From Prevotella sp. (GTDB taxonomy: Bacteria > Bacteroidota > Bacteroidia > Bacteroidales > Bacteroidaceae), in contig JAEEWT010000001.1 in the NCBI GenBank assembly GCA_016287755.1, positions 1-64,000 on the forward strand: a stretch of 64,000 bases of DNA, given 5' to 3'. Under the pieces are notes generated by a model that searched no databases, was not told where the DNA came from, and saw only the letters and a program-made list of their open reading frames with translations. A program made the position numbers and the translations under genes. This document shows positions 54,465-63,110 of this stretch, in pieces (position 1 is the stretch's first letter; each line of letters opens with the position of its first letter).

Positions 54465-55960
54465 AAAGGAAACATATACTCAATAAACTAGTAATACTAG
54501 AAAAACTAGTTACACTAGATATACTAGTGACACTGGTTGTTTTAGCAACAATAGCATCTTGCACCCCCACTCCAAGGGATGTGCAGAAGAGCGATGAGTT
54601 GCCGCCTATCTACCCTGATTACTGTGATGTAACCATCCCAGAGAACATTGCTCCGTTGAACTTCTTGCTTCGGGCAGATTGTGAGGCTGTTCAAGTGCAG
54701 GCAGGAGACATCACCATCCATGCCAAAGGTAATGAGGTGACGTTTGACATGGACGACTGGAAAACACTGATGGAGCAATTCTCGGGCAAGACCATCACCA
54801 TTACCGTTACGGCGCTTATCAATAGTAGGTGGGTACAGTACAAACCATTCACATGGATGGTAACGAAAGACAAGATCGATCCTTTCCTTACATACCGTTT
54901 GATTGAGCCTGATTACGAAGTGTGGCATCAGGTGGAGCTTCATGAACGATGTGTGGAGAACTATGATGAACGGAGTATCTCTTCTTATAAGAATGTAGGC
55001 GACCGCTGCATGAACTGTCATGTCTATCACAACCAAAACCCGGAAAGATCGATGCTCTATGTCCGCGGTGAAGGTGGAGGTGCTTTCCTGAACGAGGGAG
55101 GAAGACTGCAGAAGCTTAACATCAAGACCGATAGCATGGTCTCAGGAAGCGTTTATTACGGTTTCAGTCGTACCGGACGATACATCACGTTCTCCTCCAA
55201 CGTCATCATCCCTGCCTTCCATGCAAAACCCGATAAACGGTTAGAGGTATATGATAGTAAGTCGGATGTCTATGTAGCCGACCTCCAGACGAACACCATC
55301 ATCCCCTCTCCCCTACTCTGCGACAGTATGAAGTTCGAAACCTTCCCCACCTTCTCCCCTGACGGCAAGTATATCTATTATTGCGTTGCCGACAACGTCA
55401 GTCTGCCAACAGAGATCAGTAAGTTGCAATATGTCCTATGCCGTATCCCCTTTGATGAGGAAAGCGGCGCGATCGGTACTGAAGTAGATACGTTGAGAAT
55501 TACAGCAACGCCACAAGGAACGAAGAGCTCCGTCTGCCATCCACGCATCAGTCCTGACGGCAGGTTCCTGCTCTATACCGTGGCCGACTATGGTACTTTC
55601 CCTATCTGGCACCCTGAGGCCGACCTGCAGATGTTGGATCTTCAGACAGGAGTGATTGATACCCTTCGTATTGTGAACAGCAACAAGAGCGACACTTATC
55701 ATTCCTGGAGCAGCAACAGTCGTTGGTTTGTGTTTGCCTCCAAACGCGATGACGGATTATATGGCAAACCCTATTTCTGCTATGTCGATAAGGACGGCAA
55801 GGCACACAAGCCCTTCTGTCTTCCCCAGAAACATCCAACGTTCTACGATAACAACCTGAAATCGTTCAATGCCCCGGAATTAGGTAAGGGAAAGATTCCC
55901 TTCGATGCAAACGATGTCGCAAAAGCGATGAAACAAGAGGCAATACCTTTTAAATATTAA
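54461..55960 (+). CDS. PD40-repeat lipoprotein with single CxxCH motif, module A
   Basis: This 499-residue lipoprotein has a hydrophobic signal written by a CTAG nonamer array and a lipobox ending at Cys34 (TIASC). The mature start is followed by PPIYPDYCDVTIPENIAPLN, conserved in all three paralogs. A single CxxCH (C183-M-N-C186-H187, in DRCMNCHVYH) is the motif for covalent c-type haem. The C-terminal half holds WD40/PD40-type beta-propeller strands (FPTFSPDGKYIYYCV, HPRISPDGRFLLYTV, SRWFVFASKRDDGLYGKPYF). It is probably a surface or periplasmic protein. The role and the presence of haem are unproven. Confidence 0.82.
   Translation: MKRKHILNKLVILEKLVTLDILVTLVVLATIASCTPTPRDVQKSDELPPIYPDYCDVTIPENIAPLNFLLRADCEAVQVQAGDITIHAKGNEVTFDMDDWKTLMEQFSGKTITITVTALINSRWVQYKPFTWMVTKDKIDPFLTYRLIEPDYEVWHQVELHERCVENYDERSISSYKNVGDRCMNCHVYHNQNPERSMLYVRGEGGGAFLNEGGRLQKLNIKTDSMVSGSVYYGFSRTGRYITFSSNVIIPAFHAKPDKRLEVYDSKSDVYVADLQTNTIIPSPLLCDSMKFETFPTFSPDGKYIYYCVADNVSLPTEISKLQYVLCRIPFDEESGAIGTEVDTLRITATPQGTKSSVCHPRISPDGRFLLYTVADYGTFPIWHPEADLQMLDLQTGVIDTLRIVNSNKSDTYHSWSSNSRWFVFASKRDDGLYGKPYFCYVDKDGKAHKPFCLPQKHPTFYDNNLKSFNAPELGKGKIPFDANDVAKAMKQEAIPFKY
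54488..54536. repeat. CTAG nonamer array 3 (signal peptide of module A lipoprotein)
   Basis: CTAG at 54488, 54497, 54506, 54515 and 54524, then CTGG at 54533, all 9 bp apart. It encodes LVILEKLVTLDILVTLV, the hydrophobic core of the signal peptide. Confidence 0.92.
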
Positions 55961-55966
55961 AACAAC

Positions 55967-55988
55967 AATGGCGGCCATGGCCGCCATT
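55967..55988. terminator. Palindrome between convergent CxxCH genes, likely bidirectional terminator
   Basis: AATGGCGGCC and GGCCGCCATT form a perfect palindrome around a short AT centre. It fills the 29-bp gap between the stops of the converging lipoprotein genes at 55960 and 55990. Confidence 0.65.
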
Positions 55989-55989
55989 A

Positions 55990-57501
55990 TCATTTCACTT
56001 TTGTCTCTACACGTTTATCAGAAGAGATCTCCCTACCAGCCTTGTAAGCATCGAAATCCACCTTTGTCTTGGTGAAGTCGGGTGTATTAAAGGAATAGAC
56101 GCTCTCCTCATAATAAGCTTTGGGATGTCGCTGTGGCAAGAGGAACGGTTTGGAGAAATGCCCCTGGTCGTCAACACTGGTGAGATACAAACGGGAGTAA
56201 TAGCCATCATCCCTCCTACTGGTGAATACAATCCAATGCGAGTTCACGTTCCAGTTATGGTAGCTGTCGGCTTTCGGACTATTGATCTCTTTCAGTTCGC
56301 GAGCTTCCCCAGTCTGTAGGTCAAGTAACCATTGCTCACTCTCTTCATGCCAGATGGAGAAATAGCCATAGTCCATCAGTGTGAAGAGGATATACTTCCC
56401 ATCGTAAGAAGGTCGTGGCCATGTCAGACTCTTCCCCATCGCCACAGCATTAAACACCGTATCCACCTTCTCGCCGAACTTCCCCGTCTCAGGATCAAAA
56501 CTAATCTTACAAAGGTTATACTTCTCATCCTTATAATGGGCAGGATACTCCTGTTGTTTGCAAGTCATATAATATAAAGTACGCCCATCAGAAGAGAACA
56601 CTGGTGAGTTCTCACTCCAATCTTTGGTCTGCAAGAGAGAATCCGTCAGGATCTCATGGGTGGCAGGATTATAGACGAACACATCCGACGAGAGGTCAAA
56701 CACCTCGATACGCTCATTGGGAGTTACATGGAAAGCCTGACGAGTCTGGTTCGTAGAGAAGGCACAATACTTCCCGCTGGGATGCCAGTACGGATATACC
56801 ATCGAGCCTCCTAACTGTTCGTTGGATGCTTTCAGCCACTCGCGCTGACCGTCTATCTGGAACATTGTGGCCCCATGACCGCCTCGAACATGGAAGACAA
56901 ACTGCTGAGGATCGGTTTGATGGGCAGAATGGCAGTTGACACACATGCCCGGCACCTGAGTATTCTCGATGATAGGATACTCATTAAAGTTGGACAAGTC
57001 GCGCTGATAGAGTCCCATCTTACTGAACACCTCATAGCTTGGAGCGATACGGCGGTAGGTAAGTCCCCATTCATCGAGGGCATACGGACTCACTGTGACG
57101 ATGAAATCCTTATATTGTGTCCATTGTCCATCCTTCATTATGCAGACAGTAAAAGTAAGCTGTCCCCCCTTGTTCTGTTGCGCCAGTGCATGCCAGTCGG
57201 CTATATCGAAAGCAGCCTCATCACCTTGGACATGCAGTTCGCCACCTTTGCTGCCCTTCACCACCACATCCATGCCATCAATACCATCTTCAACCCAGTT
57301 GAAGTTCAGCGGAGCGATCTCTGCAGGAATCGTCACACCGATATAATCAGGATAGATCTTTGGCAGCTGGTTCACCTTGGTAGGGTTGACCACCTGACTG
57401 GTGCAGCCAGTAAGAAAGGGTATCACTAGTAATCCTAGTATCACTAGTTTAGCTAGTACAACTAGTTTCTCTGGTTTTAATATATGCCGCATCCTTTTCA
57501 T
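55990..57501 (-). CDS. PD40-repeat lipoprotein with single CxxCH motif, module B
   Basis: This 503-residue protein has a signal sequence with Cys33 in FLTGC, again encoded over a CTAG array. After QLPKIYPDYIGVTIPAEIAP comes a beta domain (KGGELHVQGDEAAFDIADWH). The CxxCH motif is C187-V-N-C190-H191 (PGMCVNCHSAH). PD40-type strands follow (SPVFSSDGRTLYYMT, RPSYDGKYILFTLMDYG). I use ATG 57501, which overlaps the stop of the upstream membrane-protein gene (ATGA) as in modules A and C; an in-frame ATG at 57525 lies further inside that gene. It is closer in sequence to module C than to A. Confidence 0.82.
   Translation of the reverse strand: MKRMRHILKPEKLVVLAKLVILGLLVIPFLTGCTSQVVNPTKVNQLPKIYPDYIGVTIPAEIAPLNFNWVEDGIDGMDVVVKGSKGGELHVQGDEAAFDIADWHALAQQNKGGQLTFTVCIMKDGQWTQYKDFIVTVSPYALDEWGLTYRRIAPSYEVFSKMGLYQRDLSNFNEYPIIENTQVPGMCVNCHSAHQTDPQQFVFHVRGGHGATMFQIDGQREWLKASNEQLGGSMVYPYWHPSGKYCAFSTNQTRQAFHVTPNERIEVFDLSSDVFVYNPATHEILTDSLLQTKDWSENSPVFSSDGRTLYYMTCKQQEYPAHYKDEKYNLCKISFDPETGKFGEKVDTVFNAVAMGKSLTWPRPSYDGKYILFTLMDYGYFSIWHEESEQWLLDLQTGEARELKEINSPKADSYHNWNVNSHWIVFTSRRDDGYYSRLYLTSVDDQGHFSKPFLLPQRHPKAYYEESVYSFNTPDFTKTKVDFDAYKAGREISSDKRVETKVK
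57426..57474. repeat. CTAG nonamer array 4 (signal peptide of module B lipoprotein)
   Basis: CTAG at 57426, 57435, 57444, 57453 and 57462 with CTGG at 57471, 9-bp steps. On minus it encodes KLVVLAKLVILGLLV. Confidence 0.92.
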
Positions 57502-59258
57502 TTTCCATTCGTTAAATAATACCACACTGTATTCTTGAACCTTGCCAGTTCAGGCGAGTTCTTGTTGTTGGAGTAGATTCTGCTGAATTCATTCATCTGC
57601 TGTAGGATCATATCGCTGATCAAACCCCGTGGCGGTTGCTGTCGTTGCTGCATGAAAGCAAAGGCCAAGGCCTCCTGACAACTGCGCGGACGATACTGCG
57701 CCCTTTCCTGCACCACCTGCACATACGACATAAAACGAGGGATATCCTTATCGAGCAGCGGCATCAGCATCAGATACTGCATAGCCATCTGATTCTGCGG
57801 GTTATGAACAAACAACTGTCCGCAAATCTTATCCAGCTCCGTTTCGCTGAATAAGAAGTCCTCTTGCAGTCGATACCGGCGGAGTTGTCCATTGAGCGGA
57901 TGTCCATTGATGGCTTTCTCATCCCCCAGCATGGTCATCATACGCTTAGCCCACGGTCGGTAGAACACGGTCTTCTCCAGCATCTTCAAGTATTTCTCAG
58001 CCACTTTGTACTGACCATTTATCATATTCGTTTCCGCCAACCGCTTCACTACACGGGCACTCTTATTGTAATTAGGAATAGCCTCCATGGCCTCAAAAGC
58101 AAACCGCTGGGCTGTGTTCACCAGTCCTAAATGGAAATAGATCTCGCCTGTGAGCTGTGCCGTGGCGAAGTTCCGTTCGAACTTCGGCAGCAAACCCTCT
58201 GAACCACGCTGGTAGAAGTCGAATGCCCGCTCGCCCAACTGGTTCGTCATACCCAGCGCCAGGTTCGTAGCACTCACGCTCATCGGCAGGTCGGGCATCT
58301 GTTTTTCAGCCTTGGCGATAATGGCGTTCCACTGATTGGTACGTACCAGATAGTCGTATTCTATTAACTCATATTTCTTGGCATCATAGCCCCGAGGGAT
58401 GATCAGTACAGCTGCAACCGTCAACACAACAAGTTCAGCCACATAAACCCATTTCTTCTGCTTCTCTGCAACGTTCCTGCAGAGCCAAACAAGCAGGATT
58501 ATTACAACGGGGATCGCCATCAGCACATAGGGCAGCACCTCAGGGATACGGTAGTAACTAATGCCCAACACCACTCTTGACATGGGGAAAGGCAGATAGT
58601 GTGCGCTCAGCAAGATCAGTGCCAACGCATAGATAACTGCCGCTGCCGCCACTGTTAAAGGCAGCATCAATGCGGCCACCAACAGCACCATCGGACCGAT
58701 GAGCCAATAGAGCAGCGGAATCAAGAACAGCAAGATGCCTAGTATTACTAGATTGCCTAGTTTTTCTAGTTTATCTAGTACAACTAGTTCCAGTCGTCTA
58801 AGCAACAATGCCACTGCCAGCGCCATCAGCAATGCCACCACATACGTCAACATCACACTCTCATCGCCCATGGCATACCACAGCATCAAGGCCGGGAGGA
58901 AACTCAAGGGATAGAGTTGATAGTTCTTGCCTTGCAAGCACCCTTCGGCCGAATGACAGTTGATCGTTGTCATCAGTCGCCAAGTGAGGCGTTGGATGAG
59001 TATAAAGAGTACGGCAAGGATCAAGGCGCCGAAGGTGACACCATTATAGAACTGCACCAGGAACTCAGCGATATACCTGGCAAAGCCCCCTGGTTCTGAC
59101 AAACGCTCACAGAAATAATCACCGTCGAACAGGAACAGTTGCAGCTGCTCCTGATAAGTAAGCGCAAAGGGATAGCGGTATCTCCAAAACAGGAACACCG
59201 CAATGCCGAACACCAGTGTCAGCACCCATCCACCATATTTAAATCTATCGACTTTCAA
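57498..59258 (-). CDS. Polytopic membrane protein with helical-repeat C-terminus (DUF6057-like), module B
   Basis: This 586-residue protein has about ten hydrophobic helices in residues ~14-305 and a soluble helical C-terminal half. The N-terminal family pattern is clear: YQEQLQLFLFDGDYFCERLS, then GGFARYIAEFLVQFYNG. A hydrophobic loop near residues 155-172 (LDKLEKLGNLVILGIL) is encoded by a CTAG array. A Pro-rich hydrophobic centre (LIPLLYWLIGPMVLLVAALM) is shared with module C. It is followed by the CxxCH lipoprotein gene with ATGA overlap and preceded by the DUF4369 gene. Function unknown. Confidence 0.8.
   Translation of the reverse strand: MKVDRFKYGGWVLTLVFGIAVFLFWRYRYPFALTYQEQLQLFLFDGDYFCERLSEPGGFARYIAEFLVQFYNGVTFGALILAVLFILIQRLTWRLMTTINCHSAEGCLQGKNYQLYPLSFLPALMLWYAMGDESVMLTYVVALLMALAVALLLRRLELVVLDKLEKLGNLVILGILLFLIPLLYWLIGPMVLLVAALMLPLTVAAAAVIYALALILLSAHYLPFPMSRVVLGISYYRIPEVLPYVLMAIPVVIILLVWLCRNVAEKQKKWVYVAELVVLTVAAVLIIPRGYDAKKYELIEYDYLVRTNQWNAIIAKAEKQMPDLPMSVSATNLALGMTNQLGERAFDFYQRGSEGLLPKFERNFATAQLTGEIYFHLGLVNTAQRFAFEAMEAIPNYNKSARVVKRLAETNMINGQYKVAEKYLKMLEKTVFYRPWAKRMMTMLGDEKAINGHPLNGQLRRYRLQEDFLFSETELDKICGQLFVHNPQNQMAMQYLMLMPLLDKDIPRFMSYVQVVQERAQYRPRSCQEALAFAFMQQRQQPPRGLISDMILQQMNEFSRIYSNNKNSPELARFKNTVWYYLTNGK
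58739..58787. repeat. CTAG nonamer array 5 (in module B membrane protein)
   Basis: Six CTAG at 58739, 58748, 58757, 58766, 58775 and 58784. On minus the frame reads CTA-G and gives ELVVLDKLEKLGNLVILG. Confidence 0.92.
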
Positions 59259-59272
59259 TTCTCAATAATCTA

Positions 59273-59941
59273 TTATTCCTTTATCTCTTCATTCGTATCA
59301 GCATTGAACGTGACAACACGTCCGTCAGGATACTTCCGCTTATAGGTCAAGGGAAAACGTACCTTCAGAAAATCATGGAGCACACCCTTCTTCATGTTAT
59401 TCGCCAACTGACGAGTATAGTTCTTATAGACCAGATGGAAGCTGTCGGCCCGTTGCTCAAAATACTTCGCCTGCACTTCATCACCCTTTTGTTTGAGTTC
59501 TTCCACATTCCTGCGCATCTTTGCCAATTGCAGGTTATGCATCTCTGTGCGCATCTTCCACTGCTGCAGCGAGTCGTTCTGTGGTGTGCCGCCTGCACTA
59601 CTCACACTATCAATCACCACCTTCACCTCTCCAGGTTCACCCACCACCAGTATAGGCTGCAAGCCCATACGATAGTGATAGTCCATCAGAATCTGATACA
59701 TCTGCATGGTATCTCTGCTGAAGTCTTTTTCGAAGGAGAACTTCCCATTGGTTATTTCCATGGAATCCACATACTCTGCGGTCTTAGGACCGTTCATGGG
59801 TACAAGGAAGATACGCTTGCCCTCGTACTGTTCGCCTTTCACCACACCATTGATGTAGCACTTCCCGTTGTTAGCCGACTGACAGCTGAACATCATCATT
59901 GCAGCTGCCACTGTCACAAAGCATAATAGAATCTTTCTCAT
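59273..59941 (-). CDS. DUF4369-type lipoprotein
   Basis: This 222-residue lipoprotein has lipobox MFSC with the mature Cys at residue 20. Residues ~27-125 match the DUF4369 pattern (YINGVVKGEQYEGKRIFLVP, NGKFSFEKDF) usually found in front of thioredoxin-like domains in Bacteroidetes. Here the C-terminal part is a short helical segment (QQWKMRTEMHNLQLAKMRRN) with no thioredoxin fold and no CxxC. It lies between the CxxCH lipoprotein of module C (3 nt gap) and the membrane protein of module B (14 nt gap). It may help assembly or redox handling of the neighbouring haem-type proteins; that is only context. Confidence 0.82.
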   Translation of the reverse strand: MRKILLCFVTVAAAMMMFSCQSANNGKCYINGVVKGEQYEGKRIFLVPMNGPKTAEYVDSMEITNGKFSFEKDFSRDTMQMYQILMDYHYRMGLQPILVVGEPGEVKVVIDSVSSAGGTPQNDSLQQWKMRTEMHNLQLAKMRRNVEELKQKGDEVQAKYFEQRADSFHLVYKNYTRQLANNMKKGVLHDFLKVRFPLTYKRKYPDGRVVTFNADTNEEIKE

Positions 59942-59944
59942 ATA

Positions 59945-61444
59945 TTATTCATTTTGACTTCTCAATTTAACTTGCTCCCGTTTGTTATCAAACACCTGTC
60001 GGTAAGCTTCATGGGCATCCACATCCACCTTCGTCTTGGTGAAGTCGGGCACATTATACGCATCCATCATCTCAGAATAGAACTTACGTGGATTCTGCTG
60101 AGGCAACAGGAACGGTTTCGATACCTTTCCCTGGTCATCAATGCAGGCCAGATAGAGTTTGGTGTACATCCCGTCTTCACGTTTACTGCAGAACACGAAC
60201 CACCTACTGTTCTCGCTCCAGTTGTGGAAGCATTCGCTCTGATTACTATTCAGTTCCTTCAATTCCCGACTCTCACCTGTCTGCAGATCCATCAGCCACA
60301 GGTCGGCATCATTCTGACTAACCGGGAAGTTTCCACGACTGCTCACACAATACATCAGCCAACGACCGTCGTACGAAGGACGTGCCAGCACATAGCTCTT
60401 ATCAGTAGCAGGACCGTTCAGCAATGTATCCACCGTCTCTCCAAACGTACCTGTCTTTGCATCAAAGCTAATACGGCACAGCGAGCATTTCACCTTCTCA
60501 TATTCCGCAGGAACCCGACAAGGTTTCGAAGTACTATAATAGAGCCATTTACCGTCGGCCGAGAAAGCAGGGAAGATCTCCAGATCGTCCGTCTGCAGCA
60601 GCGGAGAGAGAATCAGTTCGTTCGTCCGGGTATCAAGCACCTCCACATTACTGAACTTATGATACACCTCAATACGCTGTCCTGTTCCAGTGAAGAAGCT
60701 CTGATGAACGGAGTTGACAGCCAGAGCCACATAGTCGCCATCAGGATGCCAATAACTATAAGAGCCAGCCGCTTTGGTAGAGTCGGTCTTCGTTTCCACC
60801 CACGTCTGCTTTCCATCCTTCTGTATCATGGTTCCCCCACCTTCGCCACGCATCTGTAAAGTGATACGGTTAGGGTTGGTGCGGTTGGCCGTATGACAGT
60901 TAAAGCAACGACCAGGAACAGCCGTTTCTGTCAGGATCGCATACTCGTTAAATGTATGGATATCCCGCTGGTAGATACCGATATCGCCACCCACCTCATA
61001 CCCAGGTTTGATACGACGATAGGTCAGACCCCAATCATCCAGCGGATACTGACTAACATGAATCATGAAATCCTTATACTGTTTCCACTGCCCTTCTTTC
61101 TTCACACAAACGGTAACGGTCAGTTCGCCCCCGATGTTCTGTTCGGTAAGCGTATGCCAGTCGGCTATATCGAAATCAGCCTCATCACCTTGGACATGCA
61201 GTTCCCCGCCTTTGCTACCTTTTACCACCACATCCATTCCATTGATGTCTTCATCAACCATATTGAAGTTCAGGGGTGCGATACCAGCAGGGATGGTCAC
61301 GCCGATATAATCAGGGTAGATCTCCGGCAGGGCATTTACCTTAGAAACGTTCTCCACCTTGTTAGAGCACCCTAGGAGAACTAGTGAAACTAGTTGTACT
61401 AGGAGTACTAGTGTTACTAGTTTAGTATAACCCCTTCTCTTCAT
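59945..61444 (-). CDS. PD40-repeat lipoprotein with single CxxCH motif, module C
   Basis: This 499-residue protein has a signal sequence ending at Cys26 (VLLGC), encoded over a CTAG array. Its conserved block is ALPEIYPDYIGVTIPAGIAP and its CxxCH is C180-F-N-C183-H184 (PGRCFNCHTANR). PD40-type strands follow (FPAFSADGKWLYYSTS, RPSYDGRWLMYCVSS). It aligns almost without gaps to module B. I choose ATG 61444 because it overlaps the stop of the membrane-protein gene (ATGA) and gives a proper lipoprotein signal; the open frame continues upstream without sense. It is co-transcribed with the DUF4369 gene. Confidence 0.82.
   Translation of the reverse strand: MKRRGYTKLVTLVLLVQLVSLVLLGCSNKVENVSKVNALPEIYPDYIGVTIPAGIAPLNFNMVDEDINGMDVVVKGSKGGELHVQGDEADFDIADWHTLTEQNIGGELTVTVCVKKEGQWKQYKDFMIHVSQYPLDDWGLTYRRIKPGYEVGGDIGIYQRDIHTFNEYAILTETAVPGRCFNCHTANRTNPNRITLQMRGEGGGTMIQKDGKQTWVETKTDSTKAAGSYSYWHPDGDYVALAVNSVHQSFFTGTGQRIEVYHKFSNVEVLDTRTNELILSPLLQTDDLEIFPAFSADGKWLYYSTSKPCRVPAEYEKVKCSLCRISFDAKTGTFGETVDTLLNGPATDKSYVLARPSYDGRWLMYCVSSRGNFPVSQNDADLWLMDLQTGESRELKELNSNQSECFHNWSENSRWFVFCSKREDGMYTKLYLACIDDQGKVSKPFLLPQQNPRKFYSEMMDAYNVPDFTKTKVDVDAHEAYRQVFDNKREQVKLRSQNE
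61372..61420. repeat. CTAG nonamer array 6 (signal peptide of module C lipoprotein)
   Basis: Six CTAG at 61372, 61381, 61390, 61399, 61408 and 61417. On minus it encodes KLVTLVLLVQLVSLVLLG, with every array Leu as CTA. Confidence 0.92.
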
Positions 61445-62940
61445 TCTCCCCTCCTTTCCATCATTCGTTGCACATACTTGGCATAGGGTGAATCGGGCAC
61501 ACGGCCTTGAGCCTGAATGCAACGCATTACATCCTGATAGCCCAAAGGCATCTCACGGTAGCCTCCATACTGCTGAGCCAATCCTAAATACTGTTGGAAA
61601 CCCTGCAGGTTTCCCTTCAGGAGCATCTGCGCCAAGAAATAGTCGAGTGCCATCTTGTTACCATTGTTGTTCATGAACAGCAGCCCGAACATCTTATCCA
61701 TCTCCTCGTAACTATAGAGGAAGTTCTCCTTATATCGCAGCTGGCGAAGCCTACCATAGACAGGATGCTTTTCCATTTTCTGCTTATCTTTCATCAATGC
61801 CTCAGCCTCCTTGGCCCAACCCCGATAGAAGAGCGTCTTTTTCAGTAAGGCGAGTTGTTTCGCTGCTGTCTTTTGATGCCCGTTCACCATCATACACTCG
61901 GCGATGCGCTTCGTGCAACGCCCGCTTTTCCTGCCGTTCAGGATCGACTCCTGTGTATCGAACATATACCGTTGAGCCGAGTTTACCATACCCAGATGCC
62001 AGAAAGCCTCAGCCGAAGGAAGCATAGAGGTCAGGTCGCGGATACGCGGCATGATCAGTGCATCGTCGCCACTCTGGTAGAAATCGAACATCCTGTCAGC
62101 CAGCTGACGCTTCTTTGACAAAGCCAGATTCACGCAGACAGAGCTGAAAGGTGTCTTCACCTGGTATTGCTGAGCCCTTTTGACAATCTCATCCCAGCGC
62201 TCGTTTCGCACCAGATAGTCCTGACGGATCAACTCATACATCTCCTTGTCGTAGCCTTTCAACTGCGGATAGTGCAGCGGAATGCGGTAATAGTTCAGTC
62301 CTGTCATCACCTGTTGCAAAGGCCACTGCGGCAACAGCCAGGCGTATGCTATCAGTTGAACCGCAACGAACCAACCAGCCAGCCATAGATGTTTCCAGCC
62401 TAACTGGCAGACGCGTACCAATATATATATCCATACTGCTGGTCCGATGAGCCAATAAAGCAATGGAACCATGAGCAGTTCTATCATAACTAGTATGACT
62501 AGTTTATCTGGTTTTACTAGTTTCCCCATGATCCATGCCGCGAATAATGCCAAGACCACAGCCACGGGGAATGACAGCAACACGTTGATATCACCCATCA
62601 GCCACCATAACAGGATAACAGGCAACACACTCAGCAACCACCATTTCTTGGGAAGCAATCGAGCAGTCAACCGCTGCAGAACGACAAACAGCAAAGCCAG
62701 CAGCAATGCCCCCAGCCATTCCACATAATAGAATTGCACGATAAACTCGCCGAGCCAGTCGGCCAAGCCACCGGGAACGCTCATCCTTTCCAGGAAATAA
62801 TCGCCCGTCCACAAGAACAGTTGATACTGCTCCTGATACGACAAGGCATGGGGGTAAAAGACATACCAGAACAAGAATACGCCGATGCCCACCAGCACCG
62901 ACAACACCCAGTTTCCATATCTCCTTAATTCCTTTCCCAT
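61441..62940 (-). CDS. Polytopic membrane protein with helical-repeat C-terminus (DUF6057-like), module C
   Basis: This 499-residue protein has about eight hydrophobic helices in residues 10-215 and a soluble helical C-terminus. It has the family N-terminus: YQEQYQLFLWTGDYFLERMS, GGLADWLGEFIVQFYYV. The centre LLMVPLLYWLIGPAVWIYIL matches module B. Residues ~140-155 (GKLVKPDKLVILVMI) are written by a CTAG array. It is the first gene of the five-gene minus operon, with an excellent promoter almost touching the start codon and palindrome array C upstream. Function unknown. Confidence 0.8.
   Translation of the reverse strand: MGKELRRYGNWVLSVLVGIGVFLFWYVFYPHALSYQEQYQLFLWTGDYFLERMSVPGGLADWLGEFIVQFYYVEWLGALLLALLFVVLQRLTARLLPKKWWLLSVLPVILLWWLMGDINVLLSFPVAVVLALFAAWIMGKLVKPDKLVILVMIELLMVPLLYWLIGPAVWIYILVRVCQLGWKHLWLAGWFVAVQLIAYAWLLPQWPLQQVMTGLNYYRIPLHYPQLKGYDKEMYELIRQDYLVRNERWDEIVKRAQQYQVKTPFSSVCVNLALSKKRQLADRMFDFYQSGDDALIMPRIRDLTSMLPSAEAFWHLGMVNSAQRYMFDTQESILNGRKSGRCTKRIAECMMVNGHQKTAAKQLALLKKTLFYRGWAKEAEALMKDKQKMEKHPVYGRLRQLRYKENFLYSYEEMDKMFGLLFMNNNGNKMALDYFLAQMLLKGNLQGFQQYLGLAQQYGGYREMPLGYQDVMRCIQAQGRVPDSPYAKYVQRMMERRGE
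62490..62520. repeat. CTAG nonamer array 7 (in module C membrane protein)
   Basis: CTAG at 62490, 62499 and 62517 with CTGG at 62508, keeping the 9-bp step. Same CTA frame on minus. Confidence 0.85.
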
Positions 62941-62948
62941 ATACCTTG

Positions 62949-62980
62949 CAAAGATACGATTAATTCTTTAAACGACCAAA
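62949..62980 (-). promoter_or_regulatory. Promoter of the module C/B operon, nearly leaderless
   Basis: On minus, TTTG (62977-62980), 20 bp, TATCTTTG (62949-62956). The ATG at 62940 is 8 nt beyond the -7 box, leaving almost no 5' leader. Confidence 0.8.
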
Positions 62981-63036
62981 GGTTCAAAGGGCAACTTTAA
63001 GTGCTTTCTTTGTAAATCTGAGCAGGATTCCAATTA

Positions 63037-63095
63037 TTCCCAACGTGGGAACATTTTATTCCCAACATGGGAACAATTCATTCCCAACGTGGGAA
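63037..63095. promoter_or_regulatory. Triple palindrome array C (TTCCCA-N3-TGGGAA x3, 22-bp steps)
   Basis: TTCCCAACGTGGGAA at 63037 and 63081, TTCCCAACATGGGAA at 63059, exactly 22 bp apart. It lies between the terminator at 63111-63139 and the promoter at 62949-62980. Confidence 0.9.
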
Positions 63096-63110
63096 CATTG
63101 TGAAACACAA

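Noticed and set aside
61445..61522. Upstream start for the module C lipoprotein at 61522
   Set aside because: It lies inside the membrane-protein gene, gives no signal peptide at the N-terminus, and the ATGA overlap at 61444 matches modules A and B.
48318..62520. The CTAG arrays as CRISPR or ordinary microsatellite
   Set aside because: The 9-bp unit is too short for CRISPR, and only the CTAG core is conserved while the other bases vary.
11492..63095. The 22-bp arrays as CRISPR
   Set aside because: Repeats are 15-bp palindromes with 7-bp spacers, always three copies, with no cas genes.
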